In this document: positions 9,821 to 22,571 of the stretch, one piece after another
How the letters are laid out: each line of letters opens with the position of its first letter
Position numbering within the stretch: position 1 is the first letter of the stretch
Source of the DNA: Alphaproteobacteria bacterium
GTDB lineage: Bacteria > Pseudomonadota > Alphaproteobacteria > CACIAM-22H2
Assembly (NCBI GenBank): GCA_017308135.1
Contig: JAFKFM010000009.1
Span: 662,934 to 726,933, forward strand
Reading direction: 5' to 3'
DNA length: 64,000 nucleotides
Notes under the pieces: generated by a model
Seen by the model: the letters and a program-made list of their open reading frames with translations, nothing else
Told to the model about the DNA's origin: nothing
The model's database searches: none
Made by a program: the position numbers and the translations under genes

Positions 9821-10600
9821 ATGTCCGACAATTCTACGACGGCTTCGACGCCGGCCCCCGATTTCCTAGACCCCGGCGCCGGCAGACCCCGTATCGCCTA
9901 TCGCCGGATTCCCGGCAAGTCTCCCGGGATATTCTTCTGCACCGGGTTTATGTCCGACATGACCGGATCGAAGGCTTTGGCGGTCGAGGCTTTCGCCCGC
10001 GCGCGGGGCCAGGCTGCCTTGCGTTTCGACTATTCGGGCCATGGCGAATCGGAAGGGAAATTCGCCGATGGCTGCATCGGCGCTTGGTTCGCCGATGCGC
10101 TGGCGGCGTTCGACGCGCTGACCGAGGGCCCGCAAATCGTCGTCGGCTCGTCGATGGGCGGCTGGATCGCGCTGCTGCTGGCCAAGGCGCGCCCCGGCCG
10201 GATCAAGGCGCTGATCGGCCTCGCCGCCGCCCCCGACTTCACCGAAGATTTGATGTGGGCGGCGATGCCCCCGCCGGTCCGCGCCGAATTGATGGACAAG
10301 GGCGTGATCTACGAGCCATCGCAATATGGCGAGGAACCCTACACGATCACCCGCAAGCTGATCGAAGACGGGCGCGAACATCTGGTGTTGCGCGCGCCCA
10401 TTGCGTTCGACGGCCCCGTGCGCCTGCTGCACGGCATGAATGACCCTGACGTGCCGTGGGAGCTCTCGCCCAAAATCGCGCGGATGGTGACGTCGCAGGA
10501 CGTGCGCGTGACGCTGATCAAGGATGGCGATCATCGCCTGTCGCGCGACCAGGACCTCGATCTGCTGCGCGCCACGCTGACCGAACTAAGCGTCGAGTAG
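9821..10600 (+). CDS. Alpha/beta hydrolase, ABHD10-like serine esterase
   Basis: The 259-residue protein has an alpha/beta-hydrolase fold. It has an FCTGF oxyanion-region loop, nucleophile elbow GSSMGG, an acid in NDPDVPWELS and a histidine in KDGDHRLS. The segment KSPGIFFCTGFMSD and the RFDYSGHGES motif strongly resemble mitochondrial ABHD10, a depalmitoylase and acyl-glucuronide esterase. There is no signal peptide, so it is cytoplasmic. The natural substrate is unknown. Its 3' end overlaps the convergent Rossmann gene by 15 bases. Confidence 0.85.
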   Translation: MSDNSTTASTPAPDFLDPGAGRPRIAYRRIPGKSPGIFFCTGFMSDMTGSKALAVEAFARARGQAALRFDYSGHGESEGKFADGCIGAWFADALAAFDALTEGPQIVVGSSMGGWIALLLAKARPGRIKALIGLAAAPDFTEDLMWAAMPPPVRAELMDKGVIYEPSQYGEEPYTITRKLIEDGREHLVLRAPIAFDGPVRLLHGMNDPDVPWELSPKIARMVTSQDVRVTLIKDGDHRLSRDQDLDLLRATLTELSVE

Positions 10601-11491
10601 CGCCCTAAGCCCCGCGCGATAATCGGGATAAGCGAGCTTCACGCCCAGCGCTTCCTTGATCTTCAAATTCGAGACGCGCTTGTTGTCGGTATAGAAGCTG
10701 CGCGCCATCTCGCTCATCGCCGACGCGGCTTGCGCATAAGGGATTTCGGGCGGCGCTTCCACGCCCAGCAGCGCGCAGGCATAGGCGATCACGTCTTGCG
10801 GCGGGGCGGGATCGTCGTCGCAGACGTTATAGACCGCCCCCGGATCGGGCTTGGCGATCGAGGCTTCGAGGACATTGGCGATATCCTCGACATGGATGCG
10901 GCTGAACACTTGGCCCGGCTTGACGATGCGCTTGGCCTTGCCGTCGCGCACCGTGTCGAGCGCCGAACGCCCGGCGCCGTAGATCCCGGCGAGGCGGAAG
11001 ATATGGACCTTGTGGCCGACGCGCCCCAAGGCCTGCCAAGCGTCTTCGGCCGCGACGCGCGCGGCCCCGCGCGGCCCCGACGGATGCAAGGCCGCGCGCT
11101 CGTCGACCCAATCCCCATCCCTGTCGCCGTAGACGCCGGTGGTCGAGAGATAGCCGATCCATTTGACGCCTTCGAGACGCAGAAGATCGTTGCCGTGGAT
11201 ATCGATGACGGGATCGCCCGTCCCGTCGGGCGGGACGCTCGCCAGAATATGCGTGGCGCCGTCCAGCGCGCCCGGCGGCAAGGGATGCGCGCGGTCGAAT
11301 ACGAAGGTCTCGATCCCCTCGGCGGTCAGCGCCGCGGCCTTGTCGGCCGAGCGGCACGTGCCCGCGACGCGCCAATGCTTGGCCATCAAGCGGCGCGCCA
11401 GCGTCAGCGCCGAAAAGCCCAGCCCGAAGCAAAAAAGCCGGTTGGCGCGCGCGGGATGGGGCGGCAGGCCGCCGGCGAAACGAAGCTCCAT
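10586..11491 (-). CDS. Extended SDR/NAD-dependent epimerase-like protein
   Basis: This 301-residue protein has a Rossmann start (LFCFGLGFSALTLARRL) and the segment GYLSTTGVYGDRDGDWVDE that marks atypical extended SDRs of the YeeZ type. A substrate-side region with RLAGIYGAGRSALD and FSRIHVEDIA follows. The canonical YxxxK dyad is not obvious, so it may bind NAD(P) without classic dehydrogenase chemistry. It converges with the ABHD10-like gene. No pathway can be assigned. Confidence 0.7.
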   Translation of the reverse strand: MELRFAGGLPPHPARANRLFCFGLGFSALTLARRLMAKHWRVAGTCRSADKAAALTAEGIETFVFDRAHPLPPGALDGATHILASVPPDGTGDPVIDIHGNDLLRLEGVKWIGYLSTTGVYGDRDGDWVDERAALHPSGPRGAARVAAEDAWQALGRVGHKVHIFRLAGIYGAGRSALDTVRDGKAKRIVKPGQVFSRIHVEDIANVLEASIAKPDPGAVYNVCDDDPAPPQDVIAYACALLGVEAPPEIPYAQAASAMSEMARSFYTDNKRVSNLKIKEALGVKLAYPDYRAGLRALLDA

Positions 11492-11541
11492 GCGTTCTAT
11501 ATATGGCGCGGACGGGCGCTTGGCGCTACATCCTCGGCGCT

Positions 11542-12402
11542 ATGAAACGCTTTCTGCCGCTTCTCGCCCTTGCCGCTTTAACGCTGCCGCCCGCCGAGCT
11601 CGCCGCGCAAAACCGCACGCCGGTCGCGCGCGAGCTGGCCCCCGCCCCGCCCCGCCCCGTGCCGCCGCGCCCGCGCCTGCGGCTGGAAACGCCCGCCCAG
11701 ACCCAGGGCGAATACGATCGCTGCCTGGCGCGCGCCGAACGCGATCCGGAAGGCGCCTACGAGGACGCGATGAACTGGGCGCGCGCACGCGGCGGCGGCG
11801 ACCCCGCCTTGCATTGCGCGGCGATCGCGCTGTTCGCCCAAGGCAGCTTTCGCATGTCGGCGGCGGCGTTCACCGAATTGGCGGAAACGACGCGCGACAA
11901 GCGCGCCGCGATCCGCGCCGACATGACCGCGCAAGCCGGCCATGCCTGGATGATCGCGGGCGATGCCACGAACGCGCTGGCCGCGTTCGACGCGGCGGTC
12001 GAAATCGCCCCCGACGCGGCGATCTATCACGCCGACCGCGCCGAAGCGTTGGCGGCGTTGGGCCAAGATTGGGACGCGATCGACGCGTTGAACCGGGCGA
12101 GCGACCTCGATCCCAATCGCGGCGAGATCTACGCGATGCGCGCTTCGCTCTATCGCAAGCTCAACACGCTCGACCTCGCCGCCGAGGACGCGAACCAGGC
12201 GGTGCGACTTGCCCCCAAACTGCCCGAGGCGTGGCTGGAGCGCGGCATCGTCAATCGCTTGAAGAACGACAAGAACGCCGCGCGGCGCGATTTCCGCGAG
12301 GTCGTGCTGCTCGACGGCGACGGCCCGGTGGGCGACGCGGCGCGCGAGAATATCGAGCGCATGGAGCTCGATTCCGGCCCGCCGGTCAATCGCCGGCGCT
12401 AA
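11542..12402 (+). CDS. Exported TPR-repeat protein
   Basis: The 286-residue product starts MKRFLPLLALAALTLPPAELAAQ, a Sec signal peptide, followed by a proline-rich linker (about 27-45). Several TPR helices come next, for example AFDAAVEIAPDAAIYHADRAEALAALG and AEDANQAVRLAPKLPEAWLERG. TPR domains mount protein-protein contacts, so a periplasmic scaffold role is likely; partners are unknown. An upstream in-frame start lies inside the leader and would spoil the signal peptide. It converges with the pentapeptide-repeat gene, overlapping by 4 bases. Confidence 0.7.
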   Translation: MKRFLPLLALAALTLPPAELAAQNRTPVARELAPAPPRPVPPRPRLRLETPAQTQGEYDRCLARAERDPEGAYEDAMNWARARGGGDPALHCAAIALFAQGSFRMSAAAFTELAETTRDKRAAIRADMTAQAGHAWMIAGDATNALAAFDAAVEIAPDAAIYHADRAEALAALGQDWDAIDALNRASDLDPNRGEIYAMRASLYRKLNTLDLAAEDANQAVRLAPKLPEAWLERGIVNRLKNDKNAARRDFREVVLLDGDGPVGDAARENIERMELDSGPPVNRRR

Positions 12403-13712
12403 CGCTTCGCGGTTTCGAGCTTGGCGCCGTTCAAATCGGCGCGCTGCGTGTTGGCGTGGCGCAGATCGGCACCCGCGAAATCGACGTCGCGCAGGATCGC
12501 GCGGCGCAAACTTGCCGCCACCAGCTTGGCGCCGGCGAAATTCGCCCCGGCCGCCTGAACGTCGTTGAGGCGCGCCGCCCAGAAGGGCCGCGGCCCCTTG
12601 GGATCGAGCGGGACGGGCGATAGATCGGCGTTGCGCAAATCGGCCCCCATCAAATTCGATTTGATCAGCGTGGCGCCGCGCATTTTCGCGTTCACGAATT
12701 TCGCGTTCTTCAGCAGGCAGCTTTGCAGCGTCGCGAAGGTCAGATCGCAGCCCGAGAAATCCGCGCCGGTGAAGGTGCAGCGCACGAATTTGGCGGCCGA
12801 CAGATTGCAGCCCGCGAATTCCGCGTGCCCCAGATCGTAACCTTCGAGGAAAAGCTGCGTGCCTTCCTTGCCTTGCGTATCGACCCACAGCGCGTGCTGC
12901 GTCACCGCATCGATCGCGTTGAAACCGATGCGCGACGGATCGACCGGATATTTGGCGTGGGCGAGTTTCATATCCTGCTGGAAGGCGCCGTCGAACGACG
13001 CGGCGGCGAGGTCGGCCCCTTCGAGATTCGTGCGGTGCATCTTGGCGTCGGCGAAGCTCGCCCCGGCCAGCACGCAATTCGACAAATTGCAGTCCGAAAG
13101 ATCGGTGCCCTTGAACACCGCACCGGTCAGATCGGCCCCCGACAAATCGGCGCCGATCAAACTGGCGCCCGACAGATTGCAGTTGGTGAGGTCGGTCTTG
13201 TGGCCTGCCGCACGGCCGATACGCGCATCGGAAAGATTGGCGCCGATGAACGACGCCCCCTCGGCGTTCGTATTGGCGCGCGCCGAGCCCGAATAATCGA
13301 GCTCGCCGTCCTTGCCCGCCTTGATCATCACGCCGTCGCGCAGATCGGCCTTGTGCAGCGTCGCCCCCTCGAAATCGGCGCCGACCAGCGACGCGGCGCG
13401 GAAATCGCTGCGCGTGCAATCGGCATCGATGAAGGTCGTGCGGCGGATATCCGCGCCGAAGAAACTCGCGCGCGTCAATTTCGCGCGGCTGAAATCGCTT
13501 TCGACGAACGACCCGCCGACGAATTCGGCGTCGGTCAGATCGTGGTCGTTGAAGTCGAGACGGCTGGCTTCGACACCTTTCAGGATCAGGCGCTTGCCGC
13601 CCGCCTTGCCCTTCAACCACGCCTCGTGCGCGGCGATCAGCCGATCGAGAATCGGCTGAACCATACGCACGGGCGCCGTGCGTTCGTCTTGCTGGGGAAC
13701 CGGGGAATTCAT
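12399..13712 (-). CDS. Large pentapeptide-repeat protein
   Basis: The 437-residue protein is mostly tandem A(D/N)LXX pentapeptides, expected to fold as a right-handed quadrilateral beta-helix. Two repeat blocks occur, about residues 45-260 and 290-437, separated by a non-repeat stretch around PVDPSRIGFNAIDAVTQHALWVD. The N-terminal part (about 1-45) includes a short helix, LDRLIAAHEAWLKG. There is no signal peptide, so it is cytoplasmic. Some family members mimic DNA and bind gyrase, but most have no known function and none is assigned here. I use the ATG giving MNSPVPQQDE; the frame above it begins at a TTG in the leader. Confidence 0.8.
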   Translation of the reverse strand: MNSPVPQQDERTAPVRMVQPILDRLIAAHEAWLKGKAGGKRLILKGVEASRLDFNDHDLTDAEFVGGSFVESDFSRAKLTRASFFGADIRRTTFIDADCTRSDFRAASLVGADFEGATLHKADLRDGVMIKAGKDGELDYSGSARANTNAEGASFIGANLSDARIGRAAGHKTDLTNCNLSGASLIGADLSGADLTGAVFKGTDLSDCNLSNCVLAGASFADAKMHRTNLEGADLAAASFDGAFQQDMKLAHAKYPVDPSRIGFNAIDAVTQHALWVDTQGKEGTQLFLEGYDLGHAEFAGCNLSAAKFVRCTFTGADFSGCDLTFATLQSCLLKNAKFVNAKMRGATLIKSNLMGADLRNADLSPVPLDPKGPRPFWAARLNDVQAAGANFAGAKLVAASLRRAILRDVDFAGADLRHANTQRADLNGAKLETAKR

Positions 13713-13857
13713 CTGTCTCGCAATCACGCTCGTTCGACGTAGAACGGACGAGTTTAGCAAAACAGGGTTAATGGTCCGTAGATAAGCACAATTAGATTGT
13801 ATCGTAACTTATTGCCGCCGCATAATTTTTTGGACGGCGTCAGAAATCACGACAACT

Positions 13858-14526
13858 TCAAAAATCCAAGTCGGCGTAATGCGTTGGCGGCGGCGAGCCG
13901 GGAATATGGTCGGCCAAAAGCGGGCGGAAGGACGGCCGGCTTTTGATCCGCGCATACCACTCCTTCGCGCGGGGATGGGCATCCCACGGCACGTCGCCCA
14001 TATAGTCGAGCGTCGAGAGATGGGCGGCGGCCGCGATATCGGCAAGGCTGAAACTCTCCCCCGCCAGGAAGCGCCGGCGTTCGGCGAGCCAGCCCAGATA
14101 CTCCATGTGGTAGCGGATATTCTGGTAGCCCGCGCGGATCGCCTGGCTCGACGGCTCGCCCGTGCCCAGAAAGCGCTTGAGCAGCTTCTCGCGATAGAGG
14201 CAATCGACGACTTCGCGCGCGAATTTCTCGTCGAACCACGCGACGAGGCGGCGGATCTCCGCGCGCTGCTCGGGCGAATCGCCCAACAATTTGCGCTCGG
14301 GGTAGGCTTCGTCGAGATGTTCGCAGATCGCTTGGCTATGGCAGATCGCATAGCCCGCTTCCTCGATCAGCACCGGCACGGTGCCCGCCGGATTCAGCGC
14401 AAGAAAATCGGGCCGCCGTTCCCAGGTCTTCTCGACCTTGAGTTCGACGTCGAGGCGCTTTTCCGCCATCGCCACGCGGACTTTCCGGCAAAACGGCGAC
14501 AGTGGCTGGTGAAGCAAGGTACGCAT
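13858..14526 (-). CDS. Glutathione S-transferase family protein
   Basis: This 222-residue protein has a thioredoxin-fold N-terminal domain (about 1-80) with LSPFCRKVRVAMAEK, the cis-Pro segment GTVPVLIEE and the ICHSQAICEHLDE glutathione-binding turn. An all-helical C-terminal domain with FSLADIAAAAHL follows. Cys13 in SPFCRK suggests a Cys- or Ser-type catalytic residue, as in bacterial stress-related GSTs. The gene lies 19 bases before the exoD stop on the same strand. Substrate unknown. Confidence 0.85.
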   Translation of the reverse strand: MRTLLHQPLSPFCRKVRVAMAEKRLDVELKVEKTWERRPDFLALNPAGTVPVLIEEAGYAICHSQAICEHLDEAYPERKLLGDSPEQRAEIRRLVAWFDEKFAREVVDCLYREKLLKRFLGTGEPSSQAIRAGYQNIRYHMEYLGWLAERRRFLAGESFSLADIAAAAHLSTLDYMGDVPWDAHPRAKEWYARIKSRPSFRPLLADHIPGSPPPTHYADLDF

Positions 14527-14545
14527 GCGAATCGATGGGGCGATT

Positions 14546-15142
14546 CTACGCCAGTCCGAGCGCGCTTGCCCCCCAAATCAGCGCCGTCGTGAAAGCGACC
14601 GCCGCGGCGGCACAGGCGGCGAGTCCGATCGCGACCGCCACGCCGTCGCGCGCCATCAAGCCCAAGGCCAGAATCGTCGTCGCGGCGGACGGGATCAGCG
14701 GCAAAAAGGGCAGCGGGATCAGCAACAGAATCGCCTCGGCGATCGCGACCGCGCCGATGAAACGGCGCATCGATGGCGCGACAAGCACCGGCAAACGCGG
14801 CCGCAGGAGTTTCTCCGCCGCGTTCAAGGCCGGCGTCAAATAGGCGACGATGCCGCGCGCGCGGGGCCGTGCTACGCCGAGCCGCGCGAGGAAGCCCGGC
14901 AGTTTCGGGCTGTCGATGCCCAGCGCCATCTGTGCGGCGATCAGCGCCAAAGGCAGCGCGAAAATCGTCGAGAATCCCGGCAGCGATGGGCCGGGCGTGA
15001 GATTCGGGGCCGCGAACAGGAACAGCAACACGCCATAGCCGCGCGATTCGAGCTTCGCGACCATTTCGCCCAATGTCGCCTTCACGTCGTCCGGCCCGTC
15101 GACGGCGCGGGCGAAAGCGGCGGCCAGCCCCAGATCGCTCAT
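14546..15142 (-). CDS. ExoD-family membrane protein
   Basis: The 198-residue protein has an amphipathic N-terminus and the ExoD signature YGVLLFLFAAPNLTPGPSLPGFSTIFALPLALIAAQ. About four hydrophobic segments follow, including two near the C-terminus (about 130-195). ExoD was named for an exopolysaccharide defect in Sinorhizobium; its biochemical role is unsettled. Its ATG overlaps the stop of the TVP38-type gene as ATGA, so the two membrane proteins are made together. Confidence 0.85.
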   Translation of the reverse strand: MSDLGLAAAFARAVDGPDDVKATLGEMVAKLESRGYGVLLFLFAAPNLTPGPSLPGFSTIFALPLALIAAQMALGIDSPKLPGFLARLGVARPRARGIVAYLTPALNAAEKLLRPRLPVLVAPSMRRFIGAVAIAEAILLLIPLPFLPLIPSAATTILALGLMARDGVAVAIGLAACAAAAVAFTTALIWGASALGLA

Positions 15143-15798
15143 CGCGGTTCCTTTCGCCGCACGAAGAAGCTCAACGCCAGCACGACGACGCCGACGGCGC
15201 CGGCGATCAGCAGCGGATCGCGCGCGGCGGCAAGCCCGTCTTCCATTGCCAAGCGCCCGGCCGCCCCCGCTTGAACGAAGATCGCCGCATAGGGCAAAGA
15301 GCCGATCAACGTGCCGAGCGCGAATTGGCGCCACGACAACGCGCTGAGCCCCAGACCGTAATTGACGAGCGCGCCGGGGATGGGCGTCAAACGCAACAAA
15401 GCGATCGTGCGCCAGCCGCCCGCTTCGGCGCGCGCGATCCAGGGCCCGATCTTGGGCAAAGCATGGGGCACGATCGCACCCGCATTGACGAATCTTGCGA
15501 GGTGAAAGGCGAGCGAAGCGCCCGCCAGCGTGCCCAACAATGCCCAAAACAAACCGCCCGCGACGCCGAACAAGGCCCCCGCCGCCAGCGCCAGCGCCCA
15601 GCGCGGGATCGACACCATCGTGCCCGCGATATGCAAGGCGGCGAAAGCAAGGCCTGCGAGCGCGCCCCAGGATTCGACCCACGCGACGATGCCGCGCGCG
15701 TCGATCGAATCGCGATTGATAAAGACGGCCGCGATCCCCGCGATCACGAGGATGACGGGCACGAGACGCAAAACGAAAGGCGGGCGACGTGAAGTCAT
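15139..15798 (-). CDS. TVP38/TMEM64 (SNARE-associated/DedA-like) membrane protein
   Basis: The 219-residue protein has about five membrane segments. Its central region, ALAAGALFGVAGGLFWALLGTLAGASLAFHLARFV, then RLTPIPGALVNYGLGLS, carries the G-rich F/Y-G-x-x-x-G and RxxPxxP-like motifs of the DedA/TVP38 group. Relatives are undecaprenyl-phosphate or lipid scramblase-type transporters. The start giving MTSRRPPFVLRL is chosen over a frame beginning 13 codons upstream. It begins 22 bases after the gltB stop and overlaps exoD. Confidence 0.8.
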   Translation of the reverse strand: MTSRRPPFVLRLVPVILVIAGIAAVFINRDSIDARGIVAWVESWGALAGLAFAALHIAGTMVSIPRWALALAAGALFGVAGGLFWALLGTLAGASLAFHLARFVNAGAIVPHALPKIGPWIARAEAGGWRTIALLRLTPIPGALVNYGLGLSALSWRQFALGTLIGSLPYAAIFVQAGAAGRLAMEDGLAAARDPLLIAGAVGVVVLALSFFVRRKEPR

Positions 15799-15820
15799 GT
15801 CGCCCGCCTTATCGCATGGT

Positions 15821-20374
<4,554 letters not shown>

Positions 20375-20385
20375 GGCGCGCTCCC

Positions 20386-21864
20386 TTATTCCGCGGCCGC
20401 GGCGGCGGGCTTCACCTTCGCCGCCAGGAATTTATGGATCTGGTCGGCGGCATCGCGCCCGTCGCGGATGGCCCAAACGACGAGCGAGGCGCCGCGCACG
20501 ATGTCGCCGGCGGCGAACACGCCGTCGAGCGAGGTCATCATCGTGCGGTGGTTCACCTTCAACGTGCCCCAGCGCGTGACCGAGAGTTCGGGGGCGCCGA
20601 ACATCGTGGGCACATCCTCGGGATCGAAGCCGAGCGCTTCGATGGCGAGGTCGCAGGGCAGTTCGAAGGACGAGCCTTCGATCTTTTCCGGCACTTGGCG
20701 GCCGGTCGCGTCGGCAATACCCAAACGCATGCGATAGGCGCGTACCGCGCCCACCGGCTCGGCGCCCGCTTTCTTCGCTTTCGCTTTCGCCGCTTTGGCG
20801 ACGAAGGCTTCGGGGGCGGCGAGCCACACGAATTCCACGCCTTCTTCCTCGGCGTTGGCGACCTCGCGCTGCGAGCCCGGCATGTTCTTCTTGTCGCGGC
20901 GATAGAGGCACTTCACCGACTTGGCGCCCTGACGGACCGCCGTGCGCACGCAATCCATCGCCGTGTCGCCGCCGCCGATGACGACGACATGCTTGCCCGC
21001 GGCGTCGAGCGCACCGCTGTCGAATTCCGGCACGTCGTCGCCCAGGCCCTTGCGGTTGGACGCGGTCAAATACGTCATCGCCTTGACGACGTTCTCAAGC
21101 CCCGCCCCCGGCGCTTCCAGCACGCGCGCCTTGTAGACGCCCGTGGCGATCAGCACCGCGTCGTGCTTGGCGCGCAGATCGGCGAGCGTCGCGTCGCGGC
21201 CGATTTCGAAATTCAGATGGAAGACGATGCCCGACTTCTCGAACTGGTCGGCGCGGCGCGTGACCACGTCCTTCTCCAGCTTGAAGTTCGGAATGCCGTA
21301 GATCATCAGACCGCCGACGCGGTCGTAACGATCATAGACATGCACCTTATATCCCTTGCGGCGCAGATTCTCGGCGGCGGCGAGGCCGCCGGGCCCGGCG
21401 CCGATAATGGCGATCGATTGCGCGCGCTCGACCGGCGGGACGATCGGCTTGACCCAGCCTTTTTCCCACGCCGTGTCGGTCACGTATTTTTCGACCGAGC
21501 CGATCGTGACGGAATCGAAGCCCTTCTCGATCACGCAATTGCCTTCGCACAGACGATCTTGCGGGCAGATGCGGCCGCAAATCTCCGGGAAGGTGTTGGT
21601 CGCCTGGCTCACCTCATAGGCTTCTTCCAAGCGCCCTTCGGCAGTCAGCTTCAGCCAGTCGGGAATGTTGTTCGAGACCGGGCAATTCACCTGGCAGAAG
21701 GGCACGCCGCATTGCGAGCAGCGCCCGGCCTGGGTGGCGGCCGCATCGGCCGAGAACGCCTCGTAGATCTCGTCGAAATCGCGCTTACGCTCGGTGGCGG
21801 CGCGTTTTTCGGGCGTTTGCTGTTCGATCTCGACGAAGCGGAGCAACTTGGAGGTGGTCGCCAT
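20386..21864 (-). CDS. gltD: Glutamate synthase (NADPH) small subunit
   Basis: GltD takes electrons from NADPH through FAD and iron-sulfur clusters to GltB. The 492-residue protein has the N-terminal cysteine-rich cluster domain (CSQCGVPFCQVNCP; CGRICPQDRLCEGNC), the FAD-binding GAGPGGLAAAE (about 155) and the NADPH-binding VIGGGDTAMD. It is the first gene of the gltD-gltB unit. The AT-rich upstream region is the likely site of its promoter. Confidence 0.97.
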   Translation of the reverse strand: MATTSKLLRFVEIEQQTPEKRAATERKRDFDEIYEAFSADAAATQAGRCSQCGVPFCQVNCPVSNNIPDWLKLTAEGRLEEAYEVSQATNTFPEICGRICPQDRLCEGNCVIEKGFDSVTIGSVEKYVTDTAWEKGWVKPIVPPVERAQSIAIIGAGPGGLAAAENLRRKGYKVHVYDRYDRVGGLMIYGIPNFKLEKDVVTRRADQFEKSGIVFHLNFEIGRDATLADLRAKHDAVLIATGVYKARVLEAPGAGLENVVKAMTYLTASNRKGLGDDVPEFDSGALDAAGKHVVVIGGGDTAMDCVRTAVRQGAKSVKCLYRRDKKNMPGSQREVANAEEEGVEFVWLAAPEAFVAKAAKAKAKKAGAEPVGAVRAYRMRLGIADATGRQVPEKIEGSSFELPCDLAIEALGFDPEDVPTMFGAPELSVTRWGTLKVNHRTMMTSLDGVFAAGDIVRGASLVVWAIRDGRDAADQIHKFLAAKVKPAAAAAE

Positions 21865-22134
21865 GGTTCGAGCCCGGACTTTCTGGAAGGGGGAGCGAGG
21901 TATAGGCGGAAATACGACACCAAGTAAGTGAAATCGACCATATAGGTCAGTATAATTTCCCTAATAGGCTCCAACATAAACCGGAAAGCCCGTTTAGGGT
22001 AATTAGAAACCGCTTTCTGATTCCAATTAGTACCATATCGGAACTAAATGGAATTCATGCCCCCAAGACTTGCGAGACGGACCGCTTTGGCCTTACGCGG
22101 GAAGTATCGCGCAATCCTGTGACAAGGCGAGTCC
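21865..22134. promoter_or_regulatory. AT-rich divergent control region of gltDB and the AtzH/ABC cluster
   Basis: These 270 bases separate two divergent units and are clearly more AT-rich than the flanking genes. On the plus strand TATAAT occurs at 21951-21956 with a weak GTGAAA 17 bases upstream. A GACC-N5-GGTC inverted repeat overlaps the spacer, a plausible operator. No convincing promoter pair was found for gltD. No gene is visible. Confidence 0.45.
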
Positions 22135-22527
22135 ATGCAAATTAACGACCCGAACGTGGTGGCCGAAATCGAGGCCACTTTGGCGCGTTACGAGAAGGCG
22201 CTGGTCGATCGCGACGTCGAAACCTTGGGCGATTGCTTCTGGAACGACCCGCGCGTGGTGCGTTTCGGCACGCACGAGAACCTCTACGGCCACGCCGAGA
22301 TTCAGGCCTTCCGCCAATCGGTGAAACCCGGCGGCCATGCCAAGCAAAGCGTTCTGCGCACCGTCATCACGACCTTTGGCAAGGATTTCGCTTGCGTGAG
22401 CATCGCCTTCGCGGCGCGGCGCGGCGGTACGGGCCGCCAGCAGCAAAGCTGGGTCCGGATGCCGGAAGGCTGGAAGGTCGTCGCCGCGCACGTGTCCTAT
22501 ATGCCCGAGACGCCGGCCTCGTCATAA
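22135..22527 (+). CDS. AtzH-like (HpxZ/DUF3225) NTF2-fold protein
   Basis: The 130-residue protein fits the NTF2-like cone fold. It starts MQINDPNVVAEIEATLARYE, then has DRDVETLGDCFWNDPRVVRFG and a C-terminal SWVRMPEGWKVVAAHVSYM. These are signatures of the AtzH/HpxZ group, found beside amidases in cyanuric acid, oxalurate and related nitrogen catabolism. Here no AtzE/AtzG-type amidase is adjacent; an oligopeptide-type ABC importer follows 44 bases downstream. The role is inferred to be in import-linked catabolism of a small nitrogen compound. No catalytic residues can be claimed. Confidence 0.75.
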   Translation: MQINDPNVVAEIEATLARYEKALVDRDVETLGDCFWNDPRVVRFGTHENLYGHAEIQAFRQSVKPGGHAKQSVLRTVITTFGKDFACVSIAFAARRGGTGRQQQSWVRMPEGWKVVAAHVSYMPETPASS

Positions 22528-22571
22528 TCGGCGGCGTCGTAATCGGGTCCGTCAGTCCGGGAGACAGAACC

